This document shows, one piece after another, positions 1-8,183 of a stretch of DNA of 9,080 bases. The notes below the pieces were generated by a model. It saw only the letters and a program-made list of their open reading frames with translations, was not told the origin of the DNA and made no database searches. The translations under genes and the position numbers were made by a program. The stretch is from an uncultured Desulfobacterium sp. (GTDB taxonomy: Bacteria; Desulfobacterota; Desulfobacteria; Desulfobacterales; Desulfobacteraceae), in the NCBI GenBank assembly GCA_937124525.1, contig CAKZLA010000134.1:1-9080 (forward strand). Reading direction: 5' to 3'. Every line of letters starts with the position of its first letter. Within the stretch, counting starts at the first letter, position 1.

Positions 1-15
1 CAACAGTTACATCCC

Positions 16-58
16 TTGACATTGTGGCATTTTATCACTAATAAATAATGTTGAACAT
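16..58 (+). promoter_or_regulatory. Possible promoter with overlapping short palindrome
   Basis: A perfect -35 hexamer TTGACA lies at 16-21. A weak -10 candidate, TAATAA, lies at 39-44 after a 17-base spacer and matches only half of the TATAAT consensus. Just downstream, at 48-58, is ATGTTGAACAT, a perfect 5-base inverted repeat around one central base, placed roughly where transcription would start, so it could be an operator half or simply chance. The rest of the leader up to 148 shows no gene, no convincing hairpin and no riboswitch that I recognise. The promoter would serve the large gene starting at 149. The -35 match and spacing are seen directly; function is inferred. Confidence 0.4.
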
Positions 59-138
59 AAGGATTCCCAGCAAATAGCGGATGCGTTACCCGGAACCATG
101 GCCAACATAATTTGCACAATAGATGGTTGATTCAAGAC

Positions 139-151
139 AGGAGCGGTAGTG
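139..151 (+). promoter_or_regulatory. Ribosome binding site that supports a GTG start
   Basis: AGGAG at 139-143 lies five bases before GTG at 149-151, a good Shine-Dalgarno distance. The first in-frame ATG, at 182, has no purine-rich site at a suitable distance. GTG at 149 is therefore the preferred start of the large gene. The difference is only eleven residues. Confidence 0.6.
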
Positions 152-3100
152 GCAATAAAATCAAAGGCATGGCATGATAACATGATGGAAACCCGGGTTC
201 ACATTGAAATCGAAGCCCGCTATCTCTTCCTTCTGGAGGTTTTTAAAGACTACCCTGCCCTTGGACAGGAACTGACGCTGTTTTTAAAAGAGCTGTGCAA
301 CCCCATGAGAAACTGGGATTTTCTGGTGACAGAGGCCAGAAAATATTGCCTGGACAATCTTAATATACTTCGATCCCACCCCTTTGGTATAAGGGCTGTG
401 GCCGGTTTTATTGATATATTTCACCGGGCAGTGGAATGCGCAGATATCCGAGAAACCCGTCAGGAAGCAGTGGACCAGTTGCTGCAGTTTCTCCAGCGTA
501 TCCTCCGGGAATATGGGCCCGATGCCGTAACCATAATGCCGGAAATAAATCGATCCCTGGTGCGCATGAAACAGTATGAAGATGACCGTTTTTTGCTGTT
601 TGTAAAGAGTTACTACCGATTAAACCGGCTGGCGGCCCTGCTGTTAAAGGTCCCCTCTCCGGAAAAAACCCAATGGCAGCCCCTGAACCGGGTATTGTTT
701 CGCTACCATGAAATGAACTGTCGCATATGGTGCCTTGAAGATGATCCCTTAACGGTGTTTGAAAGGGAGGCCCAGGAATCGGAACTGCCCCCCCGGGTCA
801 AAGCCCTTTTTTCCCCCATTTCCCACAGGGCCATGGAACAGGTAACCACACAATTAAAAAAAATGACAGATAACAATGGTTTCAGCGATTGTGCCACCAC
901 CGTCCGATTGATGGCGTTTCCTGAGTTCAATCACATCATATCTATTTATAAAAATCTTCCCAGACAGCTTTTAAAGGCCGGTGAAGGAAGCCGGCAGGGC
1001 AACCACTGGAAGGTGATTTTTTTATTTCAAATCATCAACATCCCCGATCTTGCCATGATCCACGACGCCACATTAAAGGACATTAATGCCACCCTGAGAT
1101 GGCTCATTGGCCATGAGAGCAGCCCCTATATCCGGCAATTAATCCTCCAGACCTTTACCATTTTAAAACTTCGATCCCAGGCCTTCCCCGAGGCAACCCT
1201 CAACGCCATCTTAAATATGGGAAAAGGCGTTTACAACACCGGAGACAGTGACCTTGTAAAATTTTTCATCCAATGTGTCATTAAAACCGGTTTTCAGTTC
1301 CCGGACATAGAAGGCGTGGGCAACAACTGGCAGGTGAGATCCAACCATGCCCATCTTTTAAATATCCGGGTGTGGCTGGAGCTTATCTCCTTAAATCCCC
1401 ACTGGTCCATGAGCCTGATGTCCCGTCTCACCATCTATCTTTCCATCTGTGGTGTTTTTATTAAAGACACCGACCTTTTCCCCCGGGATATCACCAACCT
1501 TTTGAACAGTCCCTTTGAACCGGTGTACAATCTGTTAAAACAACTCACCCGGCTCTTCCCGGTTTATTACAATGAAATAGGGGCAGAGGGGTCCATCCGG
1601 GATTTTTCCACCCGCATTGATGAACTCACCCAGCGCCAGGACAGTCTGATTCATTTTTATCGCAAAAGAATCCATGTGGAGAGCAGCAACCGCATCATAA
1701 CAATGACCGAAGCCATATTTTGTTTTTGGGAAACCCGGGATATCCAGGGACTCCTGCCCTATGTTCCCAAGGATTTCACGGAACAGATTTCCAACGATAC
1801 CCGCCACCTTAACGGGGTCCATGAAATCCTCCAGGTCCTGGTCACCAATGGTATTGAAATCCCAGGGGATCTGCTCACCACGCCCCAGGAAGAATTAACC
1901 TCCATCATCCACCACAGCACCGGGCCCAAAGGCAGTATGGAGGACCAGGAAAGGGTGACCCTTCTCATCAGTCTTTACAGACTCCTCTACCATAAATACA
2001 CCCCCTCGTGCACGGAGATCAACCAGTACCTGGACCACATCAACACGGCCTGGATTCCCCAATTTAATCTCCTCCGGGAAGCCCTGGATGCCCAGAAAGA
2101 TCCCCAGGTAAAAATCAAGGCCCGGCTCCAGAAACTCTTAAGTTATCTGGGGGTGCTGAAAAAGGAGTTGTTATCGGAAAATCAATCCGAAGCCCGGGAA
2201 GATATTTTCAAAAAACGTCATTTCACAGCGGATATCCCCTCCCTTTACGGCAGTTATCATGAGCCAAAATTTGATGCATTGGGGCTGAGCTTTCGCCTGG
2301 AATCCATGGTCAATCCCCTGTTTGAAAGTCTCATTGAAGAGCTGGACCTGAATTTGATCACCAAGGTGACGGTGCACAAAATCAGAAATCGCCTGCGGAT
2401 GTTTTACACAGCCCTGAAACTGGACGGCATCTCTTCGTCTGAGTATGAATTCCAGATGGTTCTGTTGACCCACTCCCTGGAGGTCCAGGGCTTTTCCTTT
2501 ACCCAGTACCTGGATATTTTCCAGAGCCTGACCAAGGCCGTTCAAAATATCATGAACGACTATTTTCACACCGTCCACCAGGAACATCTGGAGGATGCCC
2601 TGGAACGGATACCCCTGGACCTCTTAAAAGAAAAATATGACACCGGAGATGGATTGACCAACCCCGGAGAACAGGTGGCTGAACTGTTTTTCCGGGAACG
2701 CATGGCCACCTCCCTGGGGCTTCAACAGCTGGATCTTTTTTTAAGTAAAATTCTCACCACCCTGCACCAGCAGGCCCAGGAACTGCCCCAGGAACATCTC
2801 CAGAAATTGTTGATGTATGATCCCAAACGCATTATTACCTCTTTAACCGATCCCAAATCCTGGATACTGGGGGCCATGGATCTTGGCAACAAGGGAAACA
2901 ATCTGGTTACCTTAAGTGGGTGTAATCTTCCGGTGCCACCGGGATTTACCATCACCACCGAGGCCTTTCGCCACCGGGAACTTATTGAATCCTATCCCCC
3001 GGCCCTGGCTAATTTCCAGGAGCAGATTCTCTCGGCATTGGGGGGCCTGGAAAAAACCGCAGGAAAAACCTTTGGAGATCCGGCCAACCCCCTGCTTTTG

Positions 3101-4369
3101 TCGATTCGCAGTGGATCTGTGATCTCCCAGCCGGGCATGATGGATACCCTCATTGATGTTGGCATAAATGAAGAAATCGCCCAGGGGATTGCACATCGCA
3201 CAGGAAACGGGTGGCTGGCCTGGGATAATTATCGCCGGTTTATCCAGTGCATCGGCATGATTCAAGGCATGAAAAGAGATGATTTTGATGCGGTGATTCT
3301 CAGGTACAAAAACAAATGGAAACTGCCCTATAAAAGTCTATTCACCGGCGAACAGATGAAAATTGTGGCACTGGCCTACCGGGATAAGGTAAAGAAAGAG
3401 GATATTTCTTTCAGCAATGATCCCTTTCAGCAACTTTTCCAGGCCATTTTGCTGGTGCTTGACTCCTGGAATGCCCCCCGGGCCAGAGCCTACCGTGAAA
3501 TCATCGGTCTTTCCCAGGACTGGGGGACTTCCGTGACGGTGCAGCAGATGGTGTTTGGCAATATTTCCAATAATGCCGGCAGCGGCGTTATCATTACCCA
3601 TGATCCCCGGTCCCCCCGGAATCAAATCAGCCTGTGGGGGGATTTTACCCAGCAAACCCAAGGGGAAGACGTCGTGGCAGGCCTTGTGAACACCTTTCCC
3701 ATTTCCATAGCCCAGCAGGAACGGGAGATGAGAAATACCGATACCACCCTGGAAAGCCATTTTCCTGATATCTACAATGGACTTTTAACCTGGGCCGACA
3801 CCCTGATCAATAAACAGGGCTGGAGCCCCCAGGAAATTGAATTCACCTTTGAAGGCCCCGATCTTAAGGATCTTTATATTCTGCAATCCCGGGATCTGGG
3901 CATCCGGGAACGACAAATACGTCCTATGTTCGACCAGAAATCATGGATCATGGCAAAAGAACGTTACTTAGGTCACGGCATCGGGGTCAGTGGGGGTGCC
4001 ATGTCCGGCCGTCTGGTTTTTACCCTCCAGGAAATTGATCAATGGCGGGACCAGGAACCCGGAACATCCCTCATCTTAGTCAGAAATGATACGGTTCCCG
4101 ATGATATCCGAGAAATCCACGCAGCAGACGGACTTCTCACAGCCCGGGGGGGCATGACCTCCCACGCCTCTATTGTGGCCTATCGACTGAACAAAACATG
4201 CGTGGTGGGATATCGTAACATGGTTTGCAATGAACGTAAAAAAGAATGCCGGTTTGATAATGTTGTTGCGACATCTGGTGATTTTATCAGTATCGATGGA
4301 CACAAAGGCACGGTTTTTATGGGACAAATGGATATTGCTGCGCCGGGAATCAAAGGTAACCCACTGTGA
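149..4369 (+). CDS. PPDK-type ATP-binding/phosphohistidine protein with a ~900-residue unknown N-terminus
   Basis: A 1406-residue protein in one uninterrupted frame. Residues 1 to about 900 are rich in Leu, Ile and charged residues, look largely helical, show no signal peptide or membrane segment, and match no family I recognise. Residues about 905-1255 resemble the N-terminal nucleotide-binding region of pyruvate phosphate dikinase (PPDK): GNKGNNL at 913-919, LPVPPGFTITTEAF at 927-940, SIRSGS at 985-990 with PGMMDT at 995-1000, WDNYRRFIQ at 1025-1033, QGEDVVAGL at 1171-1179 and the closing LQSR at 1245-1248. Residues about 1265-1395 are the swivelling phosphohistidine domain, with GGMTSHAS at 1334-1341 and His1339 as the expected phospho-carrier. 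The protein ends there: the C-terminal PEP/pyruvate barrel of PPDK (family length about 875 residues) is absent, and the 85-base gap to the next gene leaves no room for it. The protein should bind ATP and phosphorylate itself, probably in the cytoplasm. The acceptor is unknown: a barrel on a separate protein, or another substrate. It should not be named ppdK or pps. The domain call is firm; the function is open. Confidence 0.85.
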   Translation: MAIKSKAWHDNMMETRVHIEIEARYLFLLEVFKDYPALGQELTLFLKELCNPMRNWDFLVTEARKYCLDNLNILRSHPFGIRAVAGFIDIFHRAVECADIRETRQEAVDQLLQFLQRILREYGPDAVTIMPEINRSLVRMKQYEDDRFLLFVKSYYRLNRLAALLLKVPSPEKTQWQPLNRVLFRYHEMNCRIWCLEDDPLTVFEREAQESELPPRVKALFSPISHRAMEQVTTQLKKMTDNNGFSDCATTVRLMAFPEFNHIISIYKNLPRQLLKAGEGSRQGNHWKVIFLFQIINIPDLAMIHDATLKDINATLRWLIGHESSPYIRQLILQTFTILKLRSQAFPEATLNAILNMGKGVYNTGDSDLVKFFIQCVIKTGFQFPDIEGVGNNWQVRSNHAHLLNIRVWLELISLNPHWSMSLMSRLTIYLSICGVFIKDTDLFPRDITNLLNSPFEPVYNLLKQLTRLFPVYYNEIGAEGSIRDFSTRIDELTQRQDSLIHFYRKRIHVESSNRIITMTEAIFCFWETRDIQGLLPYVPKDFTEQISNDTRHLNGVHEILQVLVTNGIEIPGDLLTTPQEELTSIIHHSTGPKGSMEDQERVTLLISLYRLLYHKYTPSCTEINQYLDHINTAWIPQFNLLREALDAQKDPQVKIKARLQKLLSYLGVLKKELLSENQSEAREDIFKKRHFTADIPSLYGSYHEPKFDALGLSFRLESMVNPLFESLIEELDLNLITKVTVHKIRNRLRMFYTALKLDGISSSEYEFQMVLLTHSLEVQGFSFTQYLDIFQSLTKAVQNIMNDYFHTVHQEHLEDALERIPLDLLKEKYDTGDGLTNPGEQVAELFFRERMATSLGLQQLDLFLSKILTTLHQQAQELPQEHLQKLLMYDPKRIITSLTDPKSWILGAMDLGNKGNNLVTLSGCNLPVPPGFTITTEAFRHRELIESYPPALANFQEQILSALGGLEKTAGKTFGDPANPLLLSIRSGSVISQPGMMDTLIDVGINEEIAQGIAHRTGNGWLAWDNYRRFIQCIGMIQGMKRDDFDAVILRYKNKWKLPYKSLFTGEQMKIVALAYRDKVKKEDISFSNDPFQQLFQAILLVLDSWNAPRARAYREIIGLSQDWGTSVTVQQMVFGNISNNAGSGVIITHDPRSPRNQISLWGDFTQQTQGEDVVAGLVNTFPISIAQQEREMRNTDTTLESHFPDIYNGLLTWADTLINKQGWSPQEIEFTFEGPDLKDLYILQSRDLGIRERQIRPMFDQKSWIMAKERYLGHGIGVSGGAMSGRLVFTLQEIDQWRDQEPGTSLILVRNDTVPDDIREIHAADGLLTARGGMTSHASIVAYRLNKTCVVGYRNMVCNERKKECRFDNVVATSGDFISIDGHKGTVFMGQMDIAAPGIKGNPL

Positions 4370-4382
4370 TCAGATTTTTGTA

Positions 4383-4417
4383 TTGACATATATTAACAGA
4401 GGGTAAACTTGTATACT
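4383..4417 (+). promoter_or_regulatory. Possible promoter for the GAPDH gene
   Basis: The gap of 85 bases between the large gene and the GAPDH gene is AT-rich, unlike the coding sequence around it. It holds a perfect TTGACA at 4383-4388. Two -10 candidates exist: TAAACT at 4404-4409 (15-base spacer, four of six consensus positions) and TATACT at 4412-4417 (better hexamer, but a 23-base spacer). Neither is ideal, so the hexamer assignment is uncertain. I see no terminator hairpin in the gap, so read-through from the upstream gene is also possible. Confidence 0.4.
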
Positions 4418-4454
4418 TACTTTCATTTTACAGAATATAATTAAGGGGTATCTC

Positions 4455-5720
4455 ATGGATTTAAATCAAAGCAATGGAAAAATTGGGATTAACGGTTTTG
4501 GCCGCATTGGAAAACTCACCGTCTGGCACCACATCAGCAGGAAATACTTTGATGAAATTGTCATCAATGTGGGCCGACAGGTGGGCAACGGTATGGAAGA
4601 TCTGGCCCATTACATGGAGCGGGATTCCACCTATGGACTTTTAAGTTCATATTTATATGGATTTAAGGGAAAACCTGTGATCACCGACATTGACGAAACA
4701 AACGGCACCATGATGGCGGATGGAATAAAAGTAATTTTTCTTCGATGCGCCAGAAATCCAGCAGACATTGCCTGGCAGGACAACGGGGTGAAACTGGTGG
4801 TGGACACCACCGGACAGTTTCTGGACCCCATTGCACCTGCCGATGCCTCCAAAGGCTCTTTAAGAGGACACATTTCTGCCGGTGCGGAAAAAGTCATTGC
4901 ATCGGCCCCATTCAAGTTTAAAGACAAGGGGCTGGACCTCAAAAACGCCATGCCCGAAGATGCCGTCACAACGGTGATGGGGATTAATGACCATGTTTAT
5001 GATCCCCGGAAACACGCACTGATCTCCAATGCCTCCTGCACCACCACCTGTCTGGCTCACATGATGAAGCCGGTGCTGGATGTCATGGGCTCCCAAAAAA
5101 TTCTATCCGCCTCCATGGCCACCATCCATGCAGCCACGGGTTCCCAGCAGGTATTGGACAGACTGCCCGGGTCCGGGGCCAAAGATTTACGAAAAAACCG
5201 CAGTATTCTCAATAATATTATCCTCACCTCCACCGGCGCTGCCAATGCCCTTCGCCTGGTGATTCCGGAAATGGAACGTATCGGGTTCATAGCAGAGTCT
5301 GTGCGTATTCCCACCAGCACCGGCTCCCTGGTTATCCTGGTATTGAATCTCCAGGAAGATCCAGGGGGAGAGCCCATCCGGCGGGACGTCATAAACGATA
5401 TCTACCGCCAGGCTGCAAAAAATGACACCCGGGATTATCTGCATTACACCGACAAACAGAACGTCTCTGGTGATATCATTGGTATGCCCCGGGCCGCTGC
5501 CACCATCGAAGGCCATGAAACCCACACCCGTACGGCTGAAATCAACATCAACCTTTCCAACGTACCCGGACTGGATCAAAGTATTATTGCCACCCTGGAA
5601 AACAAAAATATCCATGTGCCCGTGACCCAGACCGTTATTTACGGCTGGTATGACAACGAGCTTGGTAGCTATGTCAATATGCTGGGGGACCGCACCGTCA
5701 CCATTGCCGAAGATATGTAA
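4455..5720 (+). CDS. Long, divergent glyceraldehyde-3-phosphate dehydrogenase
   Basis: A 421-residue phosphorylating-type GAPDH, which interconverts glyceraldehyde 3-phosphate and 1,3-bisphosphoglycerate with a nicotinamide cofactor in glycolysis and gluconeogenesis. The Rossmann motif GINGFGRIGK is at 11-20. The active site is SNASCTTTC at 191-199, with catalytic Cys195, and His225 in MATIHAATGSQ. TSTGAANA at 258-265 and WYDNELG at 398-404 match the phosphate-site and C-terminal signatures. It is about 85 residues longer than the usual ~335, with extra sequence before the active-site Cys (about 155-172) and near the C-terminus (about 370-392). Two consensus positions differ: the Asp usually following the second-strand Asn is replaced (INVGR at 37-41), and CTTNC is CTTTC. 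The first may alter NAD/NADP preference. ATG at 4455 is preceded by AAGGGG at 4443-4448, well spaced. It lies 85 bases behind the PPDK-like gene and may have its own promoter. The family call is strong; a specific paralogue (gapA, gapB or epd) cannot be assigned. Confidence 0.93.
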   Translation: MDLNQSNGKIGINGFGRIGKLTVWHHISRKYFDEIVINVGRQVGNGMEDLAHYMERDSTYGLLSSYLYGFKGKPVITDIDETNGTMMADGIKVIFLRCARNPADIAWQDNGVKLVVDTTGQFLDPIAPADASKGSLRGHISAGAEKVIASAPFKFKDKGLDLKNAMPEDAVTTVMGINDHVYDPRKHALISNASCTTTCLAHMMKPVLDVMGSQKILSASMATIHAATGSQQVLDRLPGSGAKDLRKNRSILNNIILTSTGAANALRLVIPEMERIGFIAESVRIPTSTGSLVILVLNLQEDPGGEPIRRDVINDIYRQAAKNDTRDYLHYTDKQNVSGDIIGMPRAAATIEGHETHTRTAEININLSNVPGLDQSIIATLENKNIHVPVTQTVIYGWYDNELGSYVNMLGDRTVTIAEDM

Positions 5721-5724
5721 AAAA

Positions 5725-5757
5725 AACCCCTTCCGAATCTTTGATTCAGAAGGGGTT
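5725..5757. terminator. Bidirectional intrinsic terminator between convergent genes
   Basis: Arms at 5725-5739 and 5743-5757 form a 15-base stem around a TTT loop, with a single mismatch. Read on the plus strand the mismatch is C opposite A. Read on the minus strand the same position is a G-U wobble, so the stem is fully paired. On the minus strand the hairpin is followed by an uninterrupted T run (complement of the A run at 5719-5726). On the plus strand the tail (GTTGTTGACTAATTCTT) is less T-rich. It therefore looks like a strong terminator for the fumarase operon and a weaker one for the GAPDH gene, whose stop codon it almost touches. Confidence 0.88.
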
Positions 5758-5784
5758 GTTGACTAATTCTTGTGTGATGTCAGC

Positions 5785-7395
5785 TTACAGAAGATCACTA
5801 TAAAAATCATTGCCCTTGTCATCCACGATGATAAAAGCAGGAAAATCCTCCACAGTCATCATGAATACGGCTTCCATGCCCAATTCTTCGTATTCCACCA
5901 GCTCTACTTTTTTAATGAAATCTTTGCCCAGACGGGCCGCAGGGCCCCCGGGAGAACCAAGGTAAAATCCGCCATATTCCTTACAGGCATCGGTGACCTG
6001 TTGGGAGCGATTGCCCTTGGCCAGCATGATCATGGATGCCCCCTCTTTCTGGAAAATGGGCACATAGGGATCCATGCGACCGGCAGTGGTGGGACCAAAG
6101 GAGCCAGACGCTTCGCCTTCCGGTGTTTTGGCAGGCCCGGCATAGTAGATGATATGATTTTTAATGTAATCGGGTAATCCTTTGCCGCTGTCCAGTCTCT
6201 CTTTGAACTTGGAATGGGCAATGTCCCGACCCACAATGATCTTACCGGTGAGCAGCAGGCGTGTGGACACCGGATATTGGCTCAACTGGGCACGGATTTC
6301 ATCCATGGGCCGGTCAAGATCCACCCGCACGGCCTCGGCCATCTCAGGCTCCCCTTTGGGAAGGTAATTTGCCGGGTTCTCTTCCATCCGCTCCAGAAAG
6401 ACACCGTCCCGGGTAATTTTTCCCTTTATCTGGCGATCGGCACTGCAACTGACACCAATGCCCACAGGACAGGATGCCCCATGACGCGGCATTCTCACCA
6501 CTCTGACATCCAGGGCAAAATGCTTGCCCCCAAACTGGGCACCCAGGCCCAATTTCTCGGCCCGTTTCATGACCTTGGCTTCCAGATCCACATCCCGGAA
6601 GGCATGTCCTGTTTCATCGCCTTTAAGGGGAAGGGCATCCAGATACCGGGCCGAAGCCAGCTTCACTGTTTTCAAATTGGCTTCGGCAGAGGTTCCGCCA
6701 ATGACAAATGAAATGTAATAGGGCGGACAGGCTGCTGTACCAAGGGATTTCATTTTTTCTGTCATGAAATCAAGCAAAATTTCCTCGGAATTGAGCACGG
6801 CTTTGGTCATCTGGTAGAGAAAGGTTTTGTTGGCGGACCCACCGCCCTTGGCCATGAATAAAAATTTGTATTCATCGCCCTGGGTGGCATAGAGATCAAT
6901 CTGGGCAGGCAGATTACACTTGGTGTTCTGCTCATCAAACATGTTCAGGGGAGCATTCTGGGAATACCTGAGATAATTCTCGGTGTAGGCATTAAAAACC
7001 CCCCGGGAAAGCTCCTCCTCATCATCGGACCAGGTCCATACATGCTGACCTTTTTTGCCCATGATGATTGCAGTTCCCGTGTCCTGGCACATGGGATAGA
7101 CTTTATCCGCAGCAATGACGGCATTCTTTAAAAGTTCCAGGGCAATGTATTTATCATTGTCTGAACTTTCAGGGTCATCAATGATGCCAGCCAGTTTTTT
7201 GAGGTGCTCCGGACGATACAGATGGGCCACATCCTTGAACGCTGACTGGGAAAGTTCCACCAGAGCCTGGGGCTCCACATACAAAACCTCTGTGCCGTCA
7301 AGATCCCGGAGTTTAACATACTCCTTGGTCAGCAGCCGATACTCGGTGGTATCTTCACCCAGGGGAAACATCTTTTCATACTTAAATTCAACCAT
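5785..7395 (-). CDS. fumA: Class I fumarate hydratase (single-chain, [4Fe-4S])
   Basis: A 536-residue cytoplasmic enzyme that reversibly hydrates fumarate to L-malate in the citric acid cycle. It aligns along its whole length with E. coli FumA/FumB as I recall them (about 548 residues), so both the cluster-binding and C-terminal domains are in one chain, unlike the two-subunit form found in many anaerobes. Cluster ligands expected from the family are all present: Cys103 in CQDTGTA, Cys223 in TAACPPY and Cys317 in GVSCSADR. Other signatures are KGGGSANKT at 183-191, FVIGGTSAE at 230-238, GRDIAH at 389-394, [13 protein letters not shown] at 430-442 and [15 protein letters not shown] at 457-471. 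The start ATG has GGAAGGAG a few bases upstream (minus strand). It begins 18 bases after the stop of the iron-sulfur subunit gene, so it is almost certainly co-transcribed with frdAB and is the last gene before the terminator. The exposed cluster makes this enzyme class oxygen-sensitive, which suits an anaerobe. Confidence 0.97.
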   Translation of the reverse strand: MVEFKYEKMFPLGEDTTEYRLLTKEYVKLRDLDGTEVLYVEPQALVELSQSAFKDVAHLYRPEHLKKLAGIIDDPESSDNDKYIALELLKNAVIAADKVYPMCQDTGTAIIMGKKGQHVWTWSDDEEELSRGVFNAYTENYLRYSQNAPLNMFDEQNTKCNLPAQIDLYATQGDEYKFLFMAKGGGSANKTFLYQMTKAVLNSEEILLDFMTEKMKSLGTAACPPYYISFVIGGTSAEANLKTVKLASARYLDALPLKGDETGHAFRDVDLEAKVMKRAEKLGLGAQFGGKHFALDVRVVRMPRHGASCPVGIGVSCSADRQIKGKITRDGVFLERMEENPANYLPKGEPEMAEAVRVDLDRPMDEIRAQLSQYPVSTRLLLTGKIIVGRDIAHSKFKERLDSGKGLPDYIKNHIIYYAGPAKTPEGEASGSFGPTTAGRMDPYVPIFQKEGASMIMLAKGNRSQQVTDACKEYGGFYLGSPGGPAARLGKDFIKKVELVEYEELGMEAVFMMTVEDFPAFIIVDDKGNDFYSDLL

Positions 7396-7413
7396 TGAAA
7401 ATCTCCTTCCAGC

Positions 7414-8166
7414 TTATTTAACCAGGGCCATCTTTTTTCTCAAAAAGGCAATCTGGGTCTGGTGGGGCAGATCCTTGGGACAATAGTCCTGGCATCCCAA
7501 AAGGGTCATGCAGCCAAACACGCCATCATCATCCCCAATGAGTTCATAGTAATCAGAATCGGTGCGTTTGTCCCGGGGATCTAAGTAGTACCGGGCAAGT
7601 CTCATGAAACCAACTGCTCCCAGGAACCCGTCCCTCATGCGCTTGGTGGCACAGGCAGAGATGCAGCAGCCGCACTCCACACAGCGTTCCAGTTCGTAGA
7701 TTTCATCGGCCACATCAGGTTCCATGCGCTCTTCCAGGCGATCCAAATCCACATGTTCGGCCATGTCGTCATGGACCCAGCTCTCCACCCGCTCGCTCAT
7801 GCCTCTCATGAATTTACCGGTGTTCACGGACAGATCCCCAATGAGTTCAAACCCCGGCAGGGGCAAAAGGGTGATCTCGCCGTCGGGAAACTTGGAGGTC
7901 AGAGTCCGGCAGGCAAGATCCGGGCTGCCGTTAATCACCATGCCACAGGAACCGCAGATGCCAGCCCGGCATATGAAATCAAACTGCAACGATGGCTCCT
8001 GGTTTTCCCGGATGTCGTTCAATGCAATAAAGATGGTCATGCCCGGGGCTTCGGTGACCTTATAGGTCTTCATCACCGGGGTATCACCCTTTACCTGGGG
8101 ATTGAATCGCAAAATATTAAATTTCAGTACTCTTTCCTGATCATTTTTGATTTCTTGATCACTCAT
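7414..8166 (-). CDS. frdB: Fumarate reductase/succinate dehydrogenase iron-sulfur subunit
   Basis: A 250-residue electron-transfer subunit linking the flavoprotein to the quinone-binding membrane anchor. The N-terminal ferredoxin-like half binds a [2Fe-2S] cluster through Cys66, Cys71, Cys74 and Cys86 (CRAGICGSCGM, then LAC). The C-terminal helical half carries RCVECGCCISAC at 161-172: Cys162, Cys165 and Cys168, with Cys229 of DYCPK, for the [4Fe-4S] cluster. Cys172, Cys219 and Cys225 serve the [3Fe-4S] cluster. All eleven expected cysteines are present, so the electron wire should be complete. Overall it resembles the Wolinella-type FrdB. The start codon overlaps the stop of the flavoprotein gene by one base, which implies coupled translation, and fumarase follows 18 bases later. 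Fumarate reductase and succinate dehydrogenase cannot be told apart from this subunit; frdB could equally be sdhB. Confidence 0.96.
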   Translation of the reverse strand: MSDQEIKNDQERVLKFNILRFNPQVKGDTPVMKTYKVTEAPGMTIFIALNDIRENQEPSLQFDFICRAGICGSCGMVINGSPDLACRTLTSKFPDGEITLLPLPGFELIGDLSVNTGKFMRGMSERVESWVHDDMAEHVDLDRLEERMEPDVADEIYELERCVECGCCISACATKRMRDGFLGAVGFMRLARYYLDPRDKRTDSDYYELIGDDDGVFGCMTLLGCQDYCPKDLPHQTQIAFLRKKMALVK

Positions 8167-8183
8167 TATTTAAAGCCCCTCCC
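8164..8183 (-). promoter_or_regulatory. Coupled stop/start with internal ribosome binding site
   Basis: On the minus strand the frdA stop and the frdB start overlap as TAATG, sharing base 8166. A strong purine-rich site, GGGAGGGG (complement of 8176-8183), sits nine bases before the frdB ATG, inside the last codons of frdA. This arrangement favours equal production of the two subunits. Confidence 0.7.

Noticed and set aside
94..128. Inverted repeat AACCAT/ATGGTT in the leader as a possible riboswitch or hairpin stem.
   Set aside because: Only six pairs around a loop of more than twenty bases, with no extension on either side; likely chance.
98..130. A ten-codon open frame in the leader, ATG at 98 to TGA at 128, as a possible leader peptide.
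   Set aside because: No Shine-Dalgarno sequence, no run of regulatory codons, and no attenuator hairpin after it.
4340..4454. Possibility that the missing PEP/pyruvate barrel of the large gene was lost by a frameshift.
   Set aside because: The region after the stop is AT-rich, only 85 bases long and followed by an intact gene, so no barrel remnant can be present. The protein ends just after a complete mobile domain.
5187..5615. A 142-codon minus-strand open frame inside the GAPDH gene, and similar ones at 2171-2587 and 3338-3760 inside the large gene.
   Set aside because: All lie opposite well-supported coding sequence, and their translations show no motif.
6214..6711. A 165-codon open frame on the plus strand inside the fumarase gene.
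   Set aside because: Antisense to conserved fumarase sequence including a cluster-ligand Cys. No family signature and no ribosome binding site that I can see; it is a by-product of codon choice on the coding strand.
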